Positions 7,128 to 16,300 of a stretch of DNA of 64,000 bases are shown here, one piece after another (the first letter of the stretch is position 1; each line of letters begins with the position of its first letter). The stretch covers positions 23,542-87,541 of the forward strand of contig JBAQYF010000004.1 in the NCBI GenBank assembly GCA_049299895.1, in the 5' to 3' direction. The notes beneath the pieces were generated by a model, which saw only the letters and a program-made list of their open reading frames with translations, ran no database searches and had not been told where the DNA came from. Origin of the DNA: CAIYYO01 sp049299895 (GTDB lineage Archaea > Altiarchaeota > Altiarchaeia > IMC4 > QMZM01). The translations under genes were made by a program, and so were the position numbers.

Positions 7128-7931
7128 TCAGGTTTTATTTTTTTCCTCAAAACATATGAGCTTTTTCGGGTTCTCACTAAACAGTTTTTCCGCCTTTTCC
7201 CCAAGAACCATTCTCGTATAATCCACGGCCTTCTTGATGTCATACCATGGAAAGTCCGTCCCGAATAGCACACTGTCGATGCCGATCCTTTCGATCAGGC
7301 TCTCGTATTCTTTTACGCCTATCTCGCAGCTCATTGCAGTGTCGTAATACGCATTCTTGCATCCGAGTATCATGTCCAGGTCGTCCCAGGTGTTGTAGCC
7401 GCCGAGATGCGCAAGTATTATCTTCATATCCGGGAAGGATTCCAGAACGTTCCTGTAATACTTTGGATGAGAATACAATGGCTTGAACGGTTTAAGCTCG
7501 TCGCCCACGTGCGTCAGGAGGACCATGCCGTTCTCCGAAAGCGCCCTGTATATCTCGAAGCACTCCCTGCTGTCCGGGTAGTATCCTCCGGCGTTGGGCT
7601 GCATCTTCACGCCAGGAAAGCCCTTCTCCGCGAGGCTGCATACTGCGTCATACGGGTCCTCTATTCCGGGATGAATCGCCGCGAAAAATATCAGGTTATT
7701 GTGCTTGTTTCTGACAGACTCTGCCCATTCGTTCACGGACGTTACGTGCCTGGGCTGGTTTGCGACCGGCTGCACCACTGCGTAGTCCACTCCCGCAATA
7801 CGCATGCTCTCAACAAGTCCCGCAAGGGTCCCGGAGTTGTCCACCCGGTTACCGTATCTCCTCGATATTGCTGCGGCAACTTTGGGCCAGACGTCGTCCG
7901 GATAACAGTGGGCATGGAAGTCGATTAACAT
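7128..7931 (-). CDS. Amidohydrolase_2 family metal-dependent hydrolase
   Basis: A 267-residue TIM-barrel hydrolase. It begins MLIDFHAHCYPDD (the HxH metal motif), continues with IILAHLGGYNTWDDLD (metal-binding His) and ends with VLFGTDFPWYD (the catalytic Asp of strand 8). These features match the amidohydrolase_2/aminocarboxymuconate-semialdehyde decarboxylase-like group, whose members hydrolyse or decarboxylate varied substrates. Substrate unknown; no pathway neighbour defines it. It is convergent with the SOUL gene, 8 bases apart. Confidence 0.85.
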   Translation of the reverse strand: MLIDFHAHCYPDDVWPKVAAAISRRYGNRVDNSGTLAGLVESMRIAGVDYAVVQPVANQPRHVTSVNEWAESVRNKHNNLIFFAAIHPGIEDPYDAVCSLAEKGFPGVKMQPNAGGYYPDSRECFEIYRALSENGMVLLTHVGDELKPFKPLYSHPKYYRNVLESFPDMKIILAHLGGYNTWDDLDMILGCKNAYYDTAMSCEIGVKEYESLIERIGIDSVLFGTDFPWYDIKKAVDYTRMVLGEKAEKLFSENPKKLICFEEKNKT

Positions 7932-8042
7932 CTTGTCAAAAAAATACAGGTTAAAAGAATGTAGTGAGGAGACAGATAAATAATAAAAAAGAAAAAAAAC
8001 AAACCGTTACGATAAAGTGATAATGATAATCAACAATGATTC

Positions 8043-8213
8043 TCAGTATCTTCTCGGTGGTCTGTGCTTCTGGTAGCAGTCCCTGCAGTATACAGGCCTG
8101 TCACCCGACGGCTTAAAGGGTACTTCGGTTTCCTTGCCACAATCGGAGCAAGTCACTTTGTGCATTTCCTTGTCGCCACCAAAACTCCTCTTGGAGGAGT
8201 CGCCATATGCCAT
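8043..8213 (-). CDS. Small zinc-ribbon protein, CxxC...CxxC (56 aa)
   Basis: A 56-residue protein from the ATG at 8213 to a TGA at 8043-8045. After a Gly/Ser/Lys-rich N-terminus it has VTCSDCGKETEVPFKP, then RPVYCRDCYQKHRPPRRY: two CxxC knuckles 17 residues apart, which should hold one zinc. This is the archaeal CXXC-zinc protein family with a basic tail (similar proteins in methanogens and haloarchaea are listed as zinc-binding or CxxC-CxxC proteins). RNA or protein binding is likely but unproven. Confidence 0.85.
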   Translation of the reverse strand: MAYGDSSKRSFGGDKEMHKVTCSDCGKETEVPFKPSGDRPVYCRDCYQKHRPPRRY

Positions 8214-8337
8214 TTTCTTATACCTCGTTTACGTTATATCGCGGACACCGATTAAAGCATCCGCTTAGAATTAATTCAGATTATATGCTTAAAAGCGGCG
8301 AAAACAGGTTAATAGCCCGAAAAGAGGCCATAAGACA

Positions 8338-9165
8338 TCATAAGGAGGGCTTGGCGTTTGCCCCGGACCATTGGCCCCTGAGGTAAAGGAAACCGGCCAG
8401 CGCAAAGACAAAAAGCACCCCCTCGGCAGCCATAACGCCGTATATCTGCCCGATAAACACGGCCAGGGCATCCGTAGCAGAATGCCACAGAACCGCAAGA
8501 ACGAGGAACACGTTGCGCTTTTCCACTACCGCCGACAACACCATGACAGACCAGGTTATATGCAAGGTAACGGCAAAGATCCGTTCAGCCATCCCGGGCA
8601 GAATATCCCAGGGCGTAAGAGCCATGAGATCAGTTATCTCCCTATCGATCTCGGCAGCTTTTTCGGACGTGAGCGTCCCGTTCATGGACACGTTCAGCTC
8701 CCTCACCTGTTCATCCGTAAGGGGCGCAGCATACATGTATGAGAACGAGGCCAGCAGGATCAGGAGCCCTATTATCATGCTCTCGACGCCGCCCCATCCA
8801 GCGCCGAACAACACGCCGTTCCTGACGGAAAGATCTATCCTGTTCCTTATGAAGAACCTGCCGTAGACTATGAAACGCCCGAGCTCTTCGAAGAGACCTG
8901 CAAGAAGCCCAAGGATAATGGCATAGGCCGCTACAGCCATTGTATGATCCGGGAAAAACCTGCCGACATAATCCGTCATCGGCTGCTGCATCACGAGCAC
9001 GAGAGGGGTGTGTATAAGCTGCACCAGGATGAAGAACAGAACACCCAGGGCGCAGACCTTCCAGGAGAGCTTGTATTTTTTTATCAAAAAGTACCCGAGA
9101 GCGAGCGGGAATACTATTTCCACAAAGGAGACAAATAAGAAGGTTAGAAGAACGATTGAGTCCAT
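8338..9165 (-). CDS. YhfC-family glutamic-type intramembrane protease
   Basis: A 275-residue membrane protein with about seven hydrophobic spans. The signature GLFEELGRFIVYGRFF (about residues 87-102) carries the EExxR motif of the CAAX/YhfC (DUF2324) intramembrane metalloprotease group, and GWGGVESMIIGL is the second conserved helix. Members cleave peptides inside the membrane, but the substrate here is unknown. It diverges from iorA, sharing a short promoter region (TATA-like ATTATAAACC near 9187 serves iorA). Confidence 0.75.
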   Translation of the reverse strand: MDSIVLLTFLFVSFVEIVFPLALGYFLIKKYKLSWKVCALGVLFFILVQLIHTPLVLVMQQPMTDYVGRFFPDHTMAVAAYAIILGLLAGLFEELGRFIVYGRFFIRNRIDLSVRNGVLFGAGWGGVESMIIGLLILLASFSYMYAAPLTDEQVRELNVSMNGTLTSEKAAEIDREITDLMALTPWDILPGMAERIFAVTLHITWSVMVLSAVVEKRNVFLVLAVLWHSATDALAVFIGQIYGVMAAEGVLFVFALAGFLYLRGQWSGANAKPSL

Positions 9166-9239
9166 GGGATTTATTAAGAAACGCAGATTATAAACCGGGA
9201 TCTGTCATTTATTTCCCCAGACCTATACTTTATTCTAAG

Positions 9240-10988
9240 ATGAGCGCTCGCAAACTACTTTTAGGGAACGAAGCCATCGCCGAAGCGGTCCTCGCATCGG
9301 GCGCGGGCGTCGCAGCCGCGTACCCGGGTACCCCTTCCACGGAAATAATGGAGCATCTCTCTTCGGTTTCACACGGGAATTTCCACGCCGAATGGAGCGT
9401 GAACGAGAAGGTCGCGCTGGAAACATGCGCAGGCGCTTCATATTCCGGGGTCAGGAGCCTGTGCGCTATGAAGCACGTCGGCCTGAACGTCGCAATGGAC
9501 CCATTTATGACGCTCGCATACACCGGCATAACCGGCGGCCTGCTGCTGATCGTTGCGGACGATCCCGGCATGCATTCCTCCCAGAACGAGCAGGATTCGC
9601 GTCATCTTGTAGGGGCGGCAAAACTCATGTGCTTTGAACCTGCAAGCAGCCAGGAAGCGCACGACATGGTCCTGGAAGCATACGCCCTTTCTGAGAAACT
9701 GGAACTCCCAATGGTCATGCGTACAATGACAAGAGTCGCCCATACGGCAACCCCAGTAGTTCTAAAAGAGCATAAAAGCCATACGCCTACCACATTCATA
9801 AAGAACTCCCAGAAATATGTTATGGTGCCCGCGTTCGCGAAACAGCGCCACAAGTGGCTTTTGGAGAAGCAAAAGGAGATAGCAGAATACGTCGAAGCGA
9901 GTTCCTTTAATTCTCTGGAGATGAAAGGAAACGAAGAAACTGGGATCGTTGCCTGCGGCTCCGCATATAACCTGGCTCGCGAGTTCTCAAAGGGATGCGC
10001 CATACTCAAATGCGGCACCTGGCCCATCCCGGAAAAGAAGCTTGCACTCCTCGCATCCAAAGTAAAGAGAATAATAGTCCTCGAAGAAGGCGACCCCATC
10101 GTCGAAAAGATGGTCCGCTGCATGCACAAGAATGTTCGGGGAAAGCTCACAGGAGACCTGCCTCTGGACGGCGAACTGCTGCCGGAATACGCGATGAAGG
10201 CGCTCAACGTCCCGGAAAAGCACCTGAGAAAAATCGGCGTACATCTGCCCCCGCGACCGCCCATGCTCTGCCCGGGCTGCCCGCACAGGGCGACATACCA
10301 CGTCCTAAAACAGAAAGGAAGAGACGTCGTATGCGGAGACATCGGCTGTTATACCCTGGGCGTGCAGAAGCCGCTCGGAGTACTAGACACTTGCCTTTGC
10401 ATGGGCGCATCCATCAACAAGGCCGCAGGGATGTACTATGCAGGGAACAAAAAGGTCTACGCAGTTATCGGCGAATCGACGTTCATCCATTCGGGCATCA
10501 CGGGCCTGATGAATTCAGTATACAACGGCACAGAATTCATACTGGTAATATTCGACAATCACAACACGGCGATGACGGGCCACCAGCCGACCCCCCTGAC
10601 GGGCCTGCGGGCCGACGGCTCCATAGGAAAGGCCATGAACCTGGAGAAGATATGCGAAGCATGCGGCGTAGAATACGTGAGACGCTACGACCCCAAGAAC
10701 CTCGCGGACGTAAAAGACGCATTCAGGGAGGCCGAAGAAAAAACCGGCGTCCGGGTGCTGATAGCAGACAGCCCGTGCATCATGTACAAGAACGCGCCGA
10801 GGGGTCCGCCTCACGCAGTGGACCGGGGCAAATGCATCAAGTGCAAGGCATGTCTGCAGCTTGGGTGCCCGGCGATCATGGAAGAAACAGACGGATCCAT
10901 CACGATAAAGGAGATCATGTGCACAGGCTGCGCATTATGCGCGCAGGTGTGCCCGAAGAAAGCTATTCGCGCAAAAGAGAAAAAATGA
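9240..10988 (+). CDS. iorA: Indolepyruvate:ferredoxin oxidoreductase, alpha subunit
   Basis: A 582-residue protein. The N-terminal pyruvate-oxidoreductase-like domain includes AAAYPGTPSTEIMEHLS. The TPP-binding domain begins at CPGCPHRATYHVL and includes GDIGCYTLG and GESTFIHSGITGL. The C-terminus holds two [4Fe-4S] ferredoxin motifs (CIKCKACLQLGCP at about 530 and CTGCALCAQVCP at about 561). With IorB it oxidatively decarboxylates aryl pyruvates to aryl-acetyl-CoA, reducing ferredoxin. The frame is open further upstream (to 9156), but the family N-terminus starts at the ATG at 9240 (MSARKLLLGNEAIAEAVL), about 50 bases after a TATA-like sequence. It overlaps iorB by four bases. Confidence 0.95.
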   Translation: MSARKLLLGNEAIAEAVLASGAGVAAAYPGTPSTEIMEHLSSVSHGNFHAEWSVNEKVALETCAGASYSGVRSLCAMKHVGLNVAMDPFMTLAYTGITGGLLLIVADDPGMHSSQNEQDSRHLVGAAKLMCFEPASSQEAHDMVLEAYALSEKLELPMVMRTMTRVAHTATPVVLKEHKSHTPTTFIKNSQKYVMVPAFAKQRHKWLLEKQKEIAEYVEASSFNSLEMKGNEETGIVACGSAYNLAREFSKGCAILKCGTWPIPEKKLALLASKVKRIIVLEEGDPIVEKMVRCMHKNVRGKLTGDLPLDGELLPEYAMKALNVPEKHLRKIGVHLPPRPPMLCPGCPHRATYHVLKQKGRDVVCGDIGCYTLGVQKPLGVLDTCLCMGASINKAAGMYYAGNKKVYAVIGESTFIHSGITGLMNSVYNGTEFILVIFDNHNTAMTGHQPTPLTGLRADGSIGKAMNLEKICEACGVEYVRRYDPKNLADVKDAFREAEEKTGVRVLIADSPCIMYKNAPRGPPHAVDRGKCIKCKACLQLGCPAIMEETDGSITIKEIMCTGCALCAQVCPKKAIRAKEKK

Positions 10989-11533
10989 AATGCGACGTCA
11001 TCATAGTAGGGGTTGGGGGCCAGGGGATCCTTGTAACATCAAACGTCATCTCGCAGGCAGCGCTCGACAGCGGCTTAGACGTGAAGAAATCCGAGACCCA
11101 CGGAATGGCCCAGAGAGGTGGAAGCGTAGTCACGCACGTAAGGATCGGCGAGCGCGTCGACGGCGTATTGATACCTAAAGGGGAAGCGGACATCCTTATT
11201 GCATCCGAACCGGTAGAAGGCCTCCGTTATATGGATTATCTTAGGAAAGACGGCATCGCGATCGTCAATTCCGAACCGATAAAAGTCCCGGGCTATCCGA
11301 TAATGGAAGCGGTAAGGGACGAACTCACAAAACAGGGGGCGATCATTATCGATGCCATGGACCTTGCTGCGAAAGCAGGCCACCCGCTCACGCAGAGCAT
11401 CGTACTCGTGGGCGCTGCGTCAAAGTACCTCCCGATGAAAGAGGAAGCAATCAAAGAAGCGATCAAAAAAGTCGTCGCAAAGAAGATAGACGAAAACCTT
11501 AAAGCGTTCGAACTGGGGAGAGGCTCCAAATGA
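10985..11533 (+). CDS. iorB: Indolepyruvate:ferredoxin oxidoreductase, beta subunit
   Basis: A 182-residue gamma-type pyruvate/2-oxoacid oxidoreductase domain. It has the N-terminal GVGGQGILVTSNVISQAAL and the SETHGMAQRGGSVVTHVRIG motif typical of IorB, where the subunit contacts the TPP site of IorA. Length is normal. Starts and stops overlap the partners on both sides by four bases (ATGA at 10985 and 11530), so iorA-iorB-aminotransferase is one translationally coupled unit for aromatic 2-oxoacid turnover. Confidence 0.95.
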   Translation: MKCDVIIVGVGGQGILVTSNVISQAALDSGLDVKKSETHGMAQRGGSVVTHVRIGERVDGVLIPKGEADILIASEPVEGLRYMDYLRKDGIAIVNSEPIKVPGYPIMEAVRDELTKQGAIIIDAMDLAAKAGHPLTQSIVLVGAASKYLPMKEEAIKEAIKKVVAKKIDENLKAFELGRGSK

Positions 11534-12564
11534 AACCGACAGACTACTTAAACGAATGGGTTAACAGGATAACGCCCTACGCTCCGGGCAAAACGATCGA
11601 CGGAACTACGAAACTTGCAAGCAACGAGAATTCCTACGGCCCAAGCCCCAAGGTGATAGCGGGCCTAAGGGAGTATGTTCCCCAGGTATTCCGATACCCG
11701 CACAAGAACCTGCACGTGAAAGAAGCGATCGCTGATTACTGCCGGGTGAAGCCGGAGAACGTGGTCATAAGCAACGGCTCCGACGAGATGGTCGAACTGT
11801 TAATAAAAGCATTCAAGGGACCTGTTGCCAGCCATTATCCGTCGTTCGTTTCATACGGGATATACTCGCAGATACTCAACAGGGAATACATGAGTTCCGC
11901 TCTTAACCCTGATTTTTCCTTCAACGCGCAGAAATACATAAAAGAGACCTGGAAGGCTAACCTGTTGTTCCTGTGCTCGCCCAACAATCCCACCGGGACC
12001 GTGATCGACATAAGGGACATAGAGGAGATAGCGCAGACAGGCAAGATAGTCGCCGTGGACGAAGCATATTTCGAGTACCACGGGACGACCGCAAAGAACC
12101 TCCTCCTCAATTACCCGAACGTGATAATCATGCGCACCATGGCAAAAGCCTTCGGCCTCGCAGGAATGCGCATAGGATACGCCCTGGCAGACCCGGAGAT
12201 AGCGGAAGCAATCAAAAAGGTGCGCGGGCCCTTCACGGTCAATTACCTCGCACAGGAAGCGACGATACTCGCGCTGAAAGACACGGACTACATGAAGAAG
12301 ATAGTCAACCGCGTGATAACGGACAGGAATGCGATATCAAAGAGATTGGCCGAAAAGTACAGGGTGATTCCTTCGAACGCAAACTTCATACTCGCGGACG
12401 TAACCCCGCTGACCTCAAGGGAGTTCTTCGAAAAGATGCTTGAGCAGAAAATCGTCGTCAGGCCGCAGCCCCCGTTCCACGGATTCCCTGGCAACTGGGT
12501 CCGGATAACAGTAGGAACAACGGAGGAGAATTACAAGTTGCTGGACGCTATCTCGAAGATGTGA
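11530..12564 (+). CDS. hisC: HisC-family PLP aminotransferase
   Basis: A 344-residue class I/II aminotransferase of the histidinol-phosphate group. Features: KLASNENSYGPSPKV near the start, LCSPNNPTGTV, VDEAYFEYHG, the PLP-lysine motif MRTMAKAFGLAGMRIGYALA (Lys near residue 206) and the Arg of WVRITVGT near the end. Coupled to iorAB, it may transaminate aromatic amino acids to feed Ior rather than, or as well as, making histidinol phosphate. Its last 75 bases are repeated at 16282-16356 beyond the ATPase island, so the present 3' end may have been supplied by that element. Confidence 0.9.
   Translation: MKPTDYLNEWVNRITPYAPGKTIDGTTKLASNENSYGPSPKVIAGLREYVPQVFRYPHKNLHVKEAIADYCRVKPENVVISNGSDEMVELLIKAFKGPVASHYPSFVSYGIYSQILNREYMSSALNPDFSFNAQKYIKETWKANLLFLCSPNNPTGTVIDIRDIEEIAQTGKIVAVDEAYFEYHGTTAKNLLLNYPNVIIMRTMAKAFGLAGMRIGYALADPEIAEAIKKVRGPFTVNYLAQEATILALKDTDYMKKIVNRVITDRNAISKRLAEKYRVIPSNANFILADVTPLTSREFFEKMLEQKIVVRPQPPFHGFPGNWVRITVGTTEENYKLLDAISKM
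12490..12564 (+). repeat. Left copy of 75-bp hisC 3'-end repeat (candidate attL)
   Basis: The last 25 codons of hisC including its stop. Compared with 16282-16356 it matches 69 of 75 bases. The final 42 bases are identical, and all six differences lie in the first 33. Similarity stops abruptly after the stop codon. The position, a gene 3' end restored on one side of an AT-rich insert, is what site-specific integration into a gene end leaves behind. Confidence 0.85.
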
Positions 12565-12610
12565 ATGGTTATTTATCCTCCCGTTTATCAAGCCCTCTAT
12601 TTTTATACTT

Positions 12611-12646
12611 GTATAACAAAATAGTTATATAACATTTTTGTTATAC
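12611..12646. promoter_or_regulatory. Nested palindromes before the island ATPase operon
   Basis: GTATAACAAAA (12611-12621) and TTTTGTTATAC (12636-12646) are perfect 11-bp inverted arms. Between them lies the palindrome GTTATATAAC (12624-12633), which resembles the arms and can act as the TATA element. The block ends five bases before the ATG at 12652. The layout suggests a dimeric or tetrameric repressor binding over the promoter. Confidence 0.6.
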
Positions 12647-12651
12647 ATAAA

Positions 12652-13854
12652 ATGGACATAAATATCGTGGTTGGACCTCCTGCAAGGAAAGATGATTTCT
12701 ATGATCGTAAAGTCTTTATTGAGACAATCTGGAAAAGGTTAGTAAAGGGCAACATCTTAATTGCTGCACCACGCAGAACAGGGAAAACAAGCGTGATGTT
12801 ACGCTTACGGGATGAGCCTGAAGAAGGTTTCGATGTATTTTTCATGGATGTAGAATGGATAAAAACACCCTCAGAATTTATCGCTGAAATAGCTACGGAA
12901 CTATTAAAGAAAGACAAGCAGAAGGCATTAATAAAATCCGCTAAAGGGGCACCAAAAGGGATAGTCAATACATTAAAAAAGTACGTAGACGAACTCCAGT
13001 TCGCAGAATTCAAGCTAAAGCTGGCAAAAGATTTCTCAGAAAATTGGGAGGAAAAAGGTAGAGAGCTTATTTCTCTGGCGGTGAACTCGGAAAATAAAAT
13101 AGTATTTCTAGTGGACGAGTTCCCCCTGATGATGGATAATATGATAGAACATGACTCCACAGAAGCAAAAAAATTTCTTAACTGGTTCAGAGCACTTAGA
13201 CAAACAGAAGAGAAAGACAACTTACGATTCGTAATAGGCGGGTCGATAGGAACGGAAAGAATCCTCAAAAAAATAGGTGCAACCGCAACGATAAATGACC
13301 TTGAGAGAGTCCAACTCCACCCCTTCAGCGAAATTGAAGCCAGGGGCTTCCTTAAGGAATTAATGAGATCAGAAAAAATAAAGCCGAGCAAACAGGTTCT
13401 TGATAGAATAATAGAGACCAGCGGAGTCCATGTACCCTACTTTTTGCAGGTACTTGTCTCAGAGATAGTAAAAGAAAAACGGGATTATAGCAAAGTATCT
13501 CTGACACCTGAATTAGTCGAAAAGGTGTATAATGAAAGAGTATTAGGAGTAGAATGCAGGACGTATTTCGAGCATTACTATGAACGGCTCAAAAAATATT
13601 ATAGCCCTAAAGAGGAGAAAGCAGCAAAAGAAATTCTCAAAGCAGCATCCAAGGAAGAAAACGTAAGGAAGAAGACTTTGTATGCCATTTATCTGAAAGC
13701 TACGTCTGAATCGGATGATCCAGATGGATTCATAAGCCTCATGAACGACTTGGAAAATGAATTCTACCTAAGTCACATCCAGGATGACCAATACTGCTTT
13801 AGCTCGAAGATATTAAAAGATTGGTGGATAAGGCACTATGCAATAGTTGAATAA
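12652..13854 (+). CDS. Archaeal AAA-type ATPase (PF01637-like), island gene 1
   Basis: A 400-residue P-loop NTPase of the archaeal ATPase_2 group. Walker A (APRRTGKTSVML) is at about residues 38-49 and Walker B (KIVFLVDEFPLMMD) at about 149-162. A sensor-like strand FVIGGSIGTERIL follows, then a C-terminal helical/winged region. The family acts as stand-alone or defence-associated ATPases in archaea, with few defined functions. It overlaps or abuts the next gene by a few bases, so they form one operon. The AT-rich composition and flanking repeats mark it as acquired. Possible roles are defence, a toxin-like NTPase or element maintenance. Confidence 0.8.
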   Translation: MDINIVVGPPARKDDFYDRKVFIETIWKRLVKGNILIAAPRRTGKTSVMLRLRDEPEEGFDVFFMDVEWIKTPSEFIAEIATELLKKDKQKALIKSAKGAPKGIVNTLKKYVDELQFAEFKLKLAKDFSENWEEKGRELISLAVNSENKIVFLVDEFPLMMDNMIEHDSTEAKKFLNWFRALRQTEEKDNLRFVIGGSIGTERILKKIGATATINDLERVQLHPFSEIEARGFLKELMRSEKIKPSKQVLDRIIETSGVHVPYFLQVLVSEIVKEKRDYSKVSLTPELVEKVYNERVLGVECRTYFEHYYERLKKYYSPKEEKAAKEILKAASKEENVRKKTLYAIYLKATSESDDPDGFISLMNDLENEFYLSHIQDDQYCFSSKILKDWWIRHYAIVE

Positions 13855-13858
13855 AAAA

Positions 13859-16300
13859 ATGGTCTACAAGTTCAACCCAACACTAGAGAATCCAGAAGAA
13901 CTAAAAGCCACATTAGTTGCAAGGGGGCCATTAATCGAAGATCTCATTAAAAAAATAAAATCATCTTCAAAAGGGAATAGTATTAAACACATTATACTCA
14001 TTGGCCCGAGAGGTAGCGGTAAAACACTAATAAGTCTGGTTATATATTATAAAATAAAAGAAGACCGCAACCTTAAGAAACATTGGATCCCGATAAGATT
14101 TTCAGAGGAGGAATATTCAATAAGCAACATATCAGATTTTTTCTTTAGAATACTTGAGGAATTATTAAAAGAGGAATATTCCGAAGAACTAAGCCAGTTA
14201 ATCAATAATCTCAAATTCAACAAAGATGATAAAACAATTATAGAATCAACACTATCATTTATAAGAGCAATAAACAAAAGAGAACAGAAAAGAATTTTGC
14301 TTTTTGTCGAAAACATCAATATGCTTTTCAGTCAGATAAGCGATCGAAAAGAGCTTGGTAGATTAAGGGAAGTTTTGATGAAAGAAGACTTATTTATGAT
14401 ATTTGGTACAGCAACAACAATATTCAACGAAATAATCAACTATGAAGAGCCATTCTATGAATTTTTTGAAATAGAACGTATTCCAAAATTGACAGGAAAT
14501 CAAGCAGTAGAGTTATTCATTAAACGGGCAGAGTATGAAAAAACCGAAAAAAGTGAGGATATTCTTCAAAAAATAAATCTTTACATACCCAGAATAAAAA
14601 CTATTTGCGACTTAACAGGAGGAAATCCACGTATGCTATTGTCGTTCTACGAAATAATCAATGAAGGGGATTTAGTAAAAATTGAAACTGATTTTGAAAA
14701 GCTTCTTGATGAAGTTACTCCATATTATCAAGCACGCATAGAAATACTCCCATCCCAGCAACGAAAAATATTTGACGTATTAGCCCTCATGAGCACCTCA
14801 GCTACGCCGACAGAAATAGCAAATACTGCACGGATAGATAGAAGCACAGTTATAACCCAATTGAAAAGACTTGGAGGTATGGGTTATGTAGAACATACAA
14901 AACAAGAGAGAAGGAGAATAGTGTTATATGACCTAACAGATCGAATTTTTAGGGTATGGCGTGAAATGCGAACAACGAGGGGGCGAACAAGAATTGGATT
15001 CTTGGTCGAATTAATAAAAGCATGGTATACCACAGAAGAATTAGGTAAGGAGTTTACCCGGCTTAACCTACAATGCAAAGATTTTTTAAGGAAAGGTGAT
15101 ATCAAAGAAATTAATTCGCTATTAACCCATATGGGATATTTACAAGAAGCATCTCCTTATGGTCAAAAACTAAGTATCCAAATAGAGCGAATACATACAT
15201 TTATTGAAATTGGAGATAGTCAAAACGCCCAAAAAGAAATAAATGAGTTTAATGATTATTTTTGCAGAACTGAAACTGATGTCAACTTGAGAGAGATACC
15301 AATTGCAATCTCGGTGTATTTTAATGCGAGCCTTGCATTGGTAATGCAAAATAATGATAGGAGTACAGAAGTTTTGAAGGATTTAGATGAGTATAGTGAA
15401 AAGTTTGAAAAATCAACAGTACATCCTAAAAAGATAAAAGATTTAATTGTTCCATTGCTTGGTCTGTACAAAGGAAAACTATTGATTTCAATGGGCAGAA
15501 ATAATGAAGCATTGAAATTTGGTAAAGAATTAAAGATTAAGGGATATGCGAATTCAGATATTTTAGAATTCATCAGTTACGCTCAAATATATCTAAATCA
15601 GTATCATGAAGCATTGGATACTATTGATGCAGGACTTGTTTTAAGTCCAGAAAATTTAATTATGTGGTATGAAAAATCCGTTGTTTATAGGTTATTGAAT
15701 AAACCAAAAAAAGCATTAGATTGTATCAATAAAGCAATTCAAATAGACCCTGAAAATAAATTTTATTTGTATAGCAGAGCAGTTATTTATTTAGAGTTGG
15801 AAGAGTATTCTAAATCTATGAATGACGGCTATGAGGCCTTGAGATATCTAGAAAATTTCGTTAACACAAAATTGGAGAATAAATCTAGTAGAGATTTAAA
15901 CGCTGAAAGGGAGCTAATTTTGAATACTACTTTTCTCTTGGCCATCAATAACTCGGCAACTGGAGAAGAAAAGAAGCGTCAAGAACTTTTAGTAAGGGCA
16001 CTATCTACAAACATAAATGATGAGAAACTAAAAAATTATTTAATCAGATTCTTAAAGAGTCTATTAAAGCTCCATCAGATAAATTTTTTAAAAGAATCAC
16101 TTAACATAGTTGATAAAATGAAGGGAGATGAATATACTCAATTAGTACTACCATTCAGAAAAGCTATCGAATACATAGAAACAAATAATACAGAGATATT
16201 GGACAGGTTACATCCAGAAGAAAGAGAATTCGTTGAGAAACTTATTGAAGAAACAAAAAAGAGAGACCAAGTGAAATCACAGGTAACCGGGTCCGGATAA
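13859..16300 (+). CDS. STAND-like NTPase: AAA + winged helix + TPR, island gene 2
   Basis: About 813 residues. Walker A (IGPRGSGKTLISLV) is at about 47-60 and a Walker B-like strand (RILLFVENINMLF) at about 145-157. An ORC/MoxR-like helical part follows, then a MarR-type winged helix (about 315-365, TPTEIANTARIDRSTVITQLKRL). The C-terminal half is helical with clear TPR repeats (for example YHEALDTIDAGLVLSPENL and KALDCINKAIQIDPENKFYL, about 570-650). NTPase-wHTH-TPR order is the STAND/Avs/MalT architecture, in which repeats sense a ligand. The ATG at 13859 is chosen; an in-frame TTG at 13847 would overlap gene 1. The last codons run into the hisC-end repeat. Confidence 0.75.
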   Translation: MVYKFNPTLENPEELKATLVARGPLIEDLIKKIKSSSKGNSIKHIILIGPRGSGKTLISLVIYYKIKEDRNLKKHWIPIRFSEEEYSISNISDFFFRILEELLKEEYSEELSQLINNLKFNKDDKTIIESTLSFIRAINKREQKRILLFVENINMLFSQISDRKELGRLREVLMKEDLFMIFGTATTIFNEIINYEEPFYEFFEIERIPKLTGNQAVELFIKRAEYEKTEKSEDILQKINLYIPRIKTICDLTGGNPRMLLSFYEIINEGDLVKIETDFEKLLDEVTPYYQARIEILPSQQRKIFDVLALMSTSATPTEIANTARIDRSTVITQLKRLGGMGYVEHTKQERRRIVLYDLTDRIFRVWREMRTTRGRTRIGFLVELIKAWYTTEELGKEFTRLNLQCKDFLRKGDIKEINSLLTHMGYLQEASPYGQKLSIQIERIHTFIEIGDSQNAQKEINEFNDYFCRTETDVNLREIPIAISVYFNASLALVMQNNDRSTEVLKDLDEYSEKFEKSTVHPKKIKDLIVPLLGLYKGKLLISMGRNNEALKFGKELKIKGYANSDILEFISYAQIYLNQYHEALDTIDAGLVLSPENLIMWYEKSVVYRLLNKPKKALDCINKAIQIDPENKFYLYSRAVIYLELEEYSKSMNDGYEALRYLENFVNTKLENKSSRDLNAERELILNTTFLLAINNSATGEEKKRQELLVRALSTNINDEKLKNYLIRFLKSLLKLHQINFLKESLNIVDKMKGDEYTQLVLPFRKAIEYIETNNTEILDRLHPEEREFVEKLIEETKKRDQVKSQVTGSG

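Noticed and set aside
9995..11533. A 512-codon plus-strand frame across the iorA end and iorB
   Set aside because: The true iorB starts at 10985 by ATGA overlap; the rest is a shadow frame of iorA with strongly biased composition.
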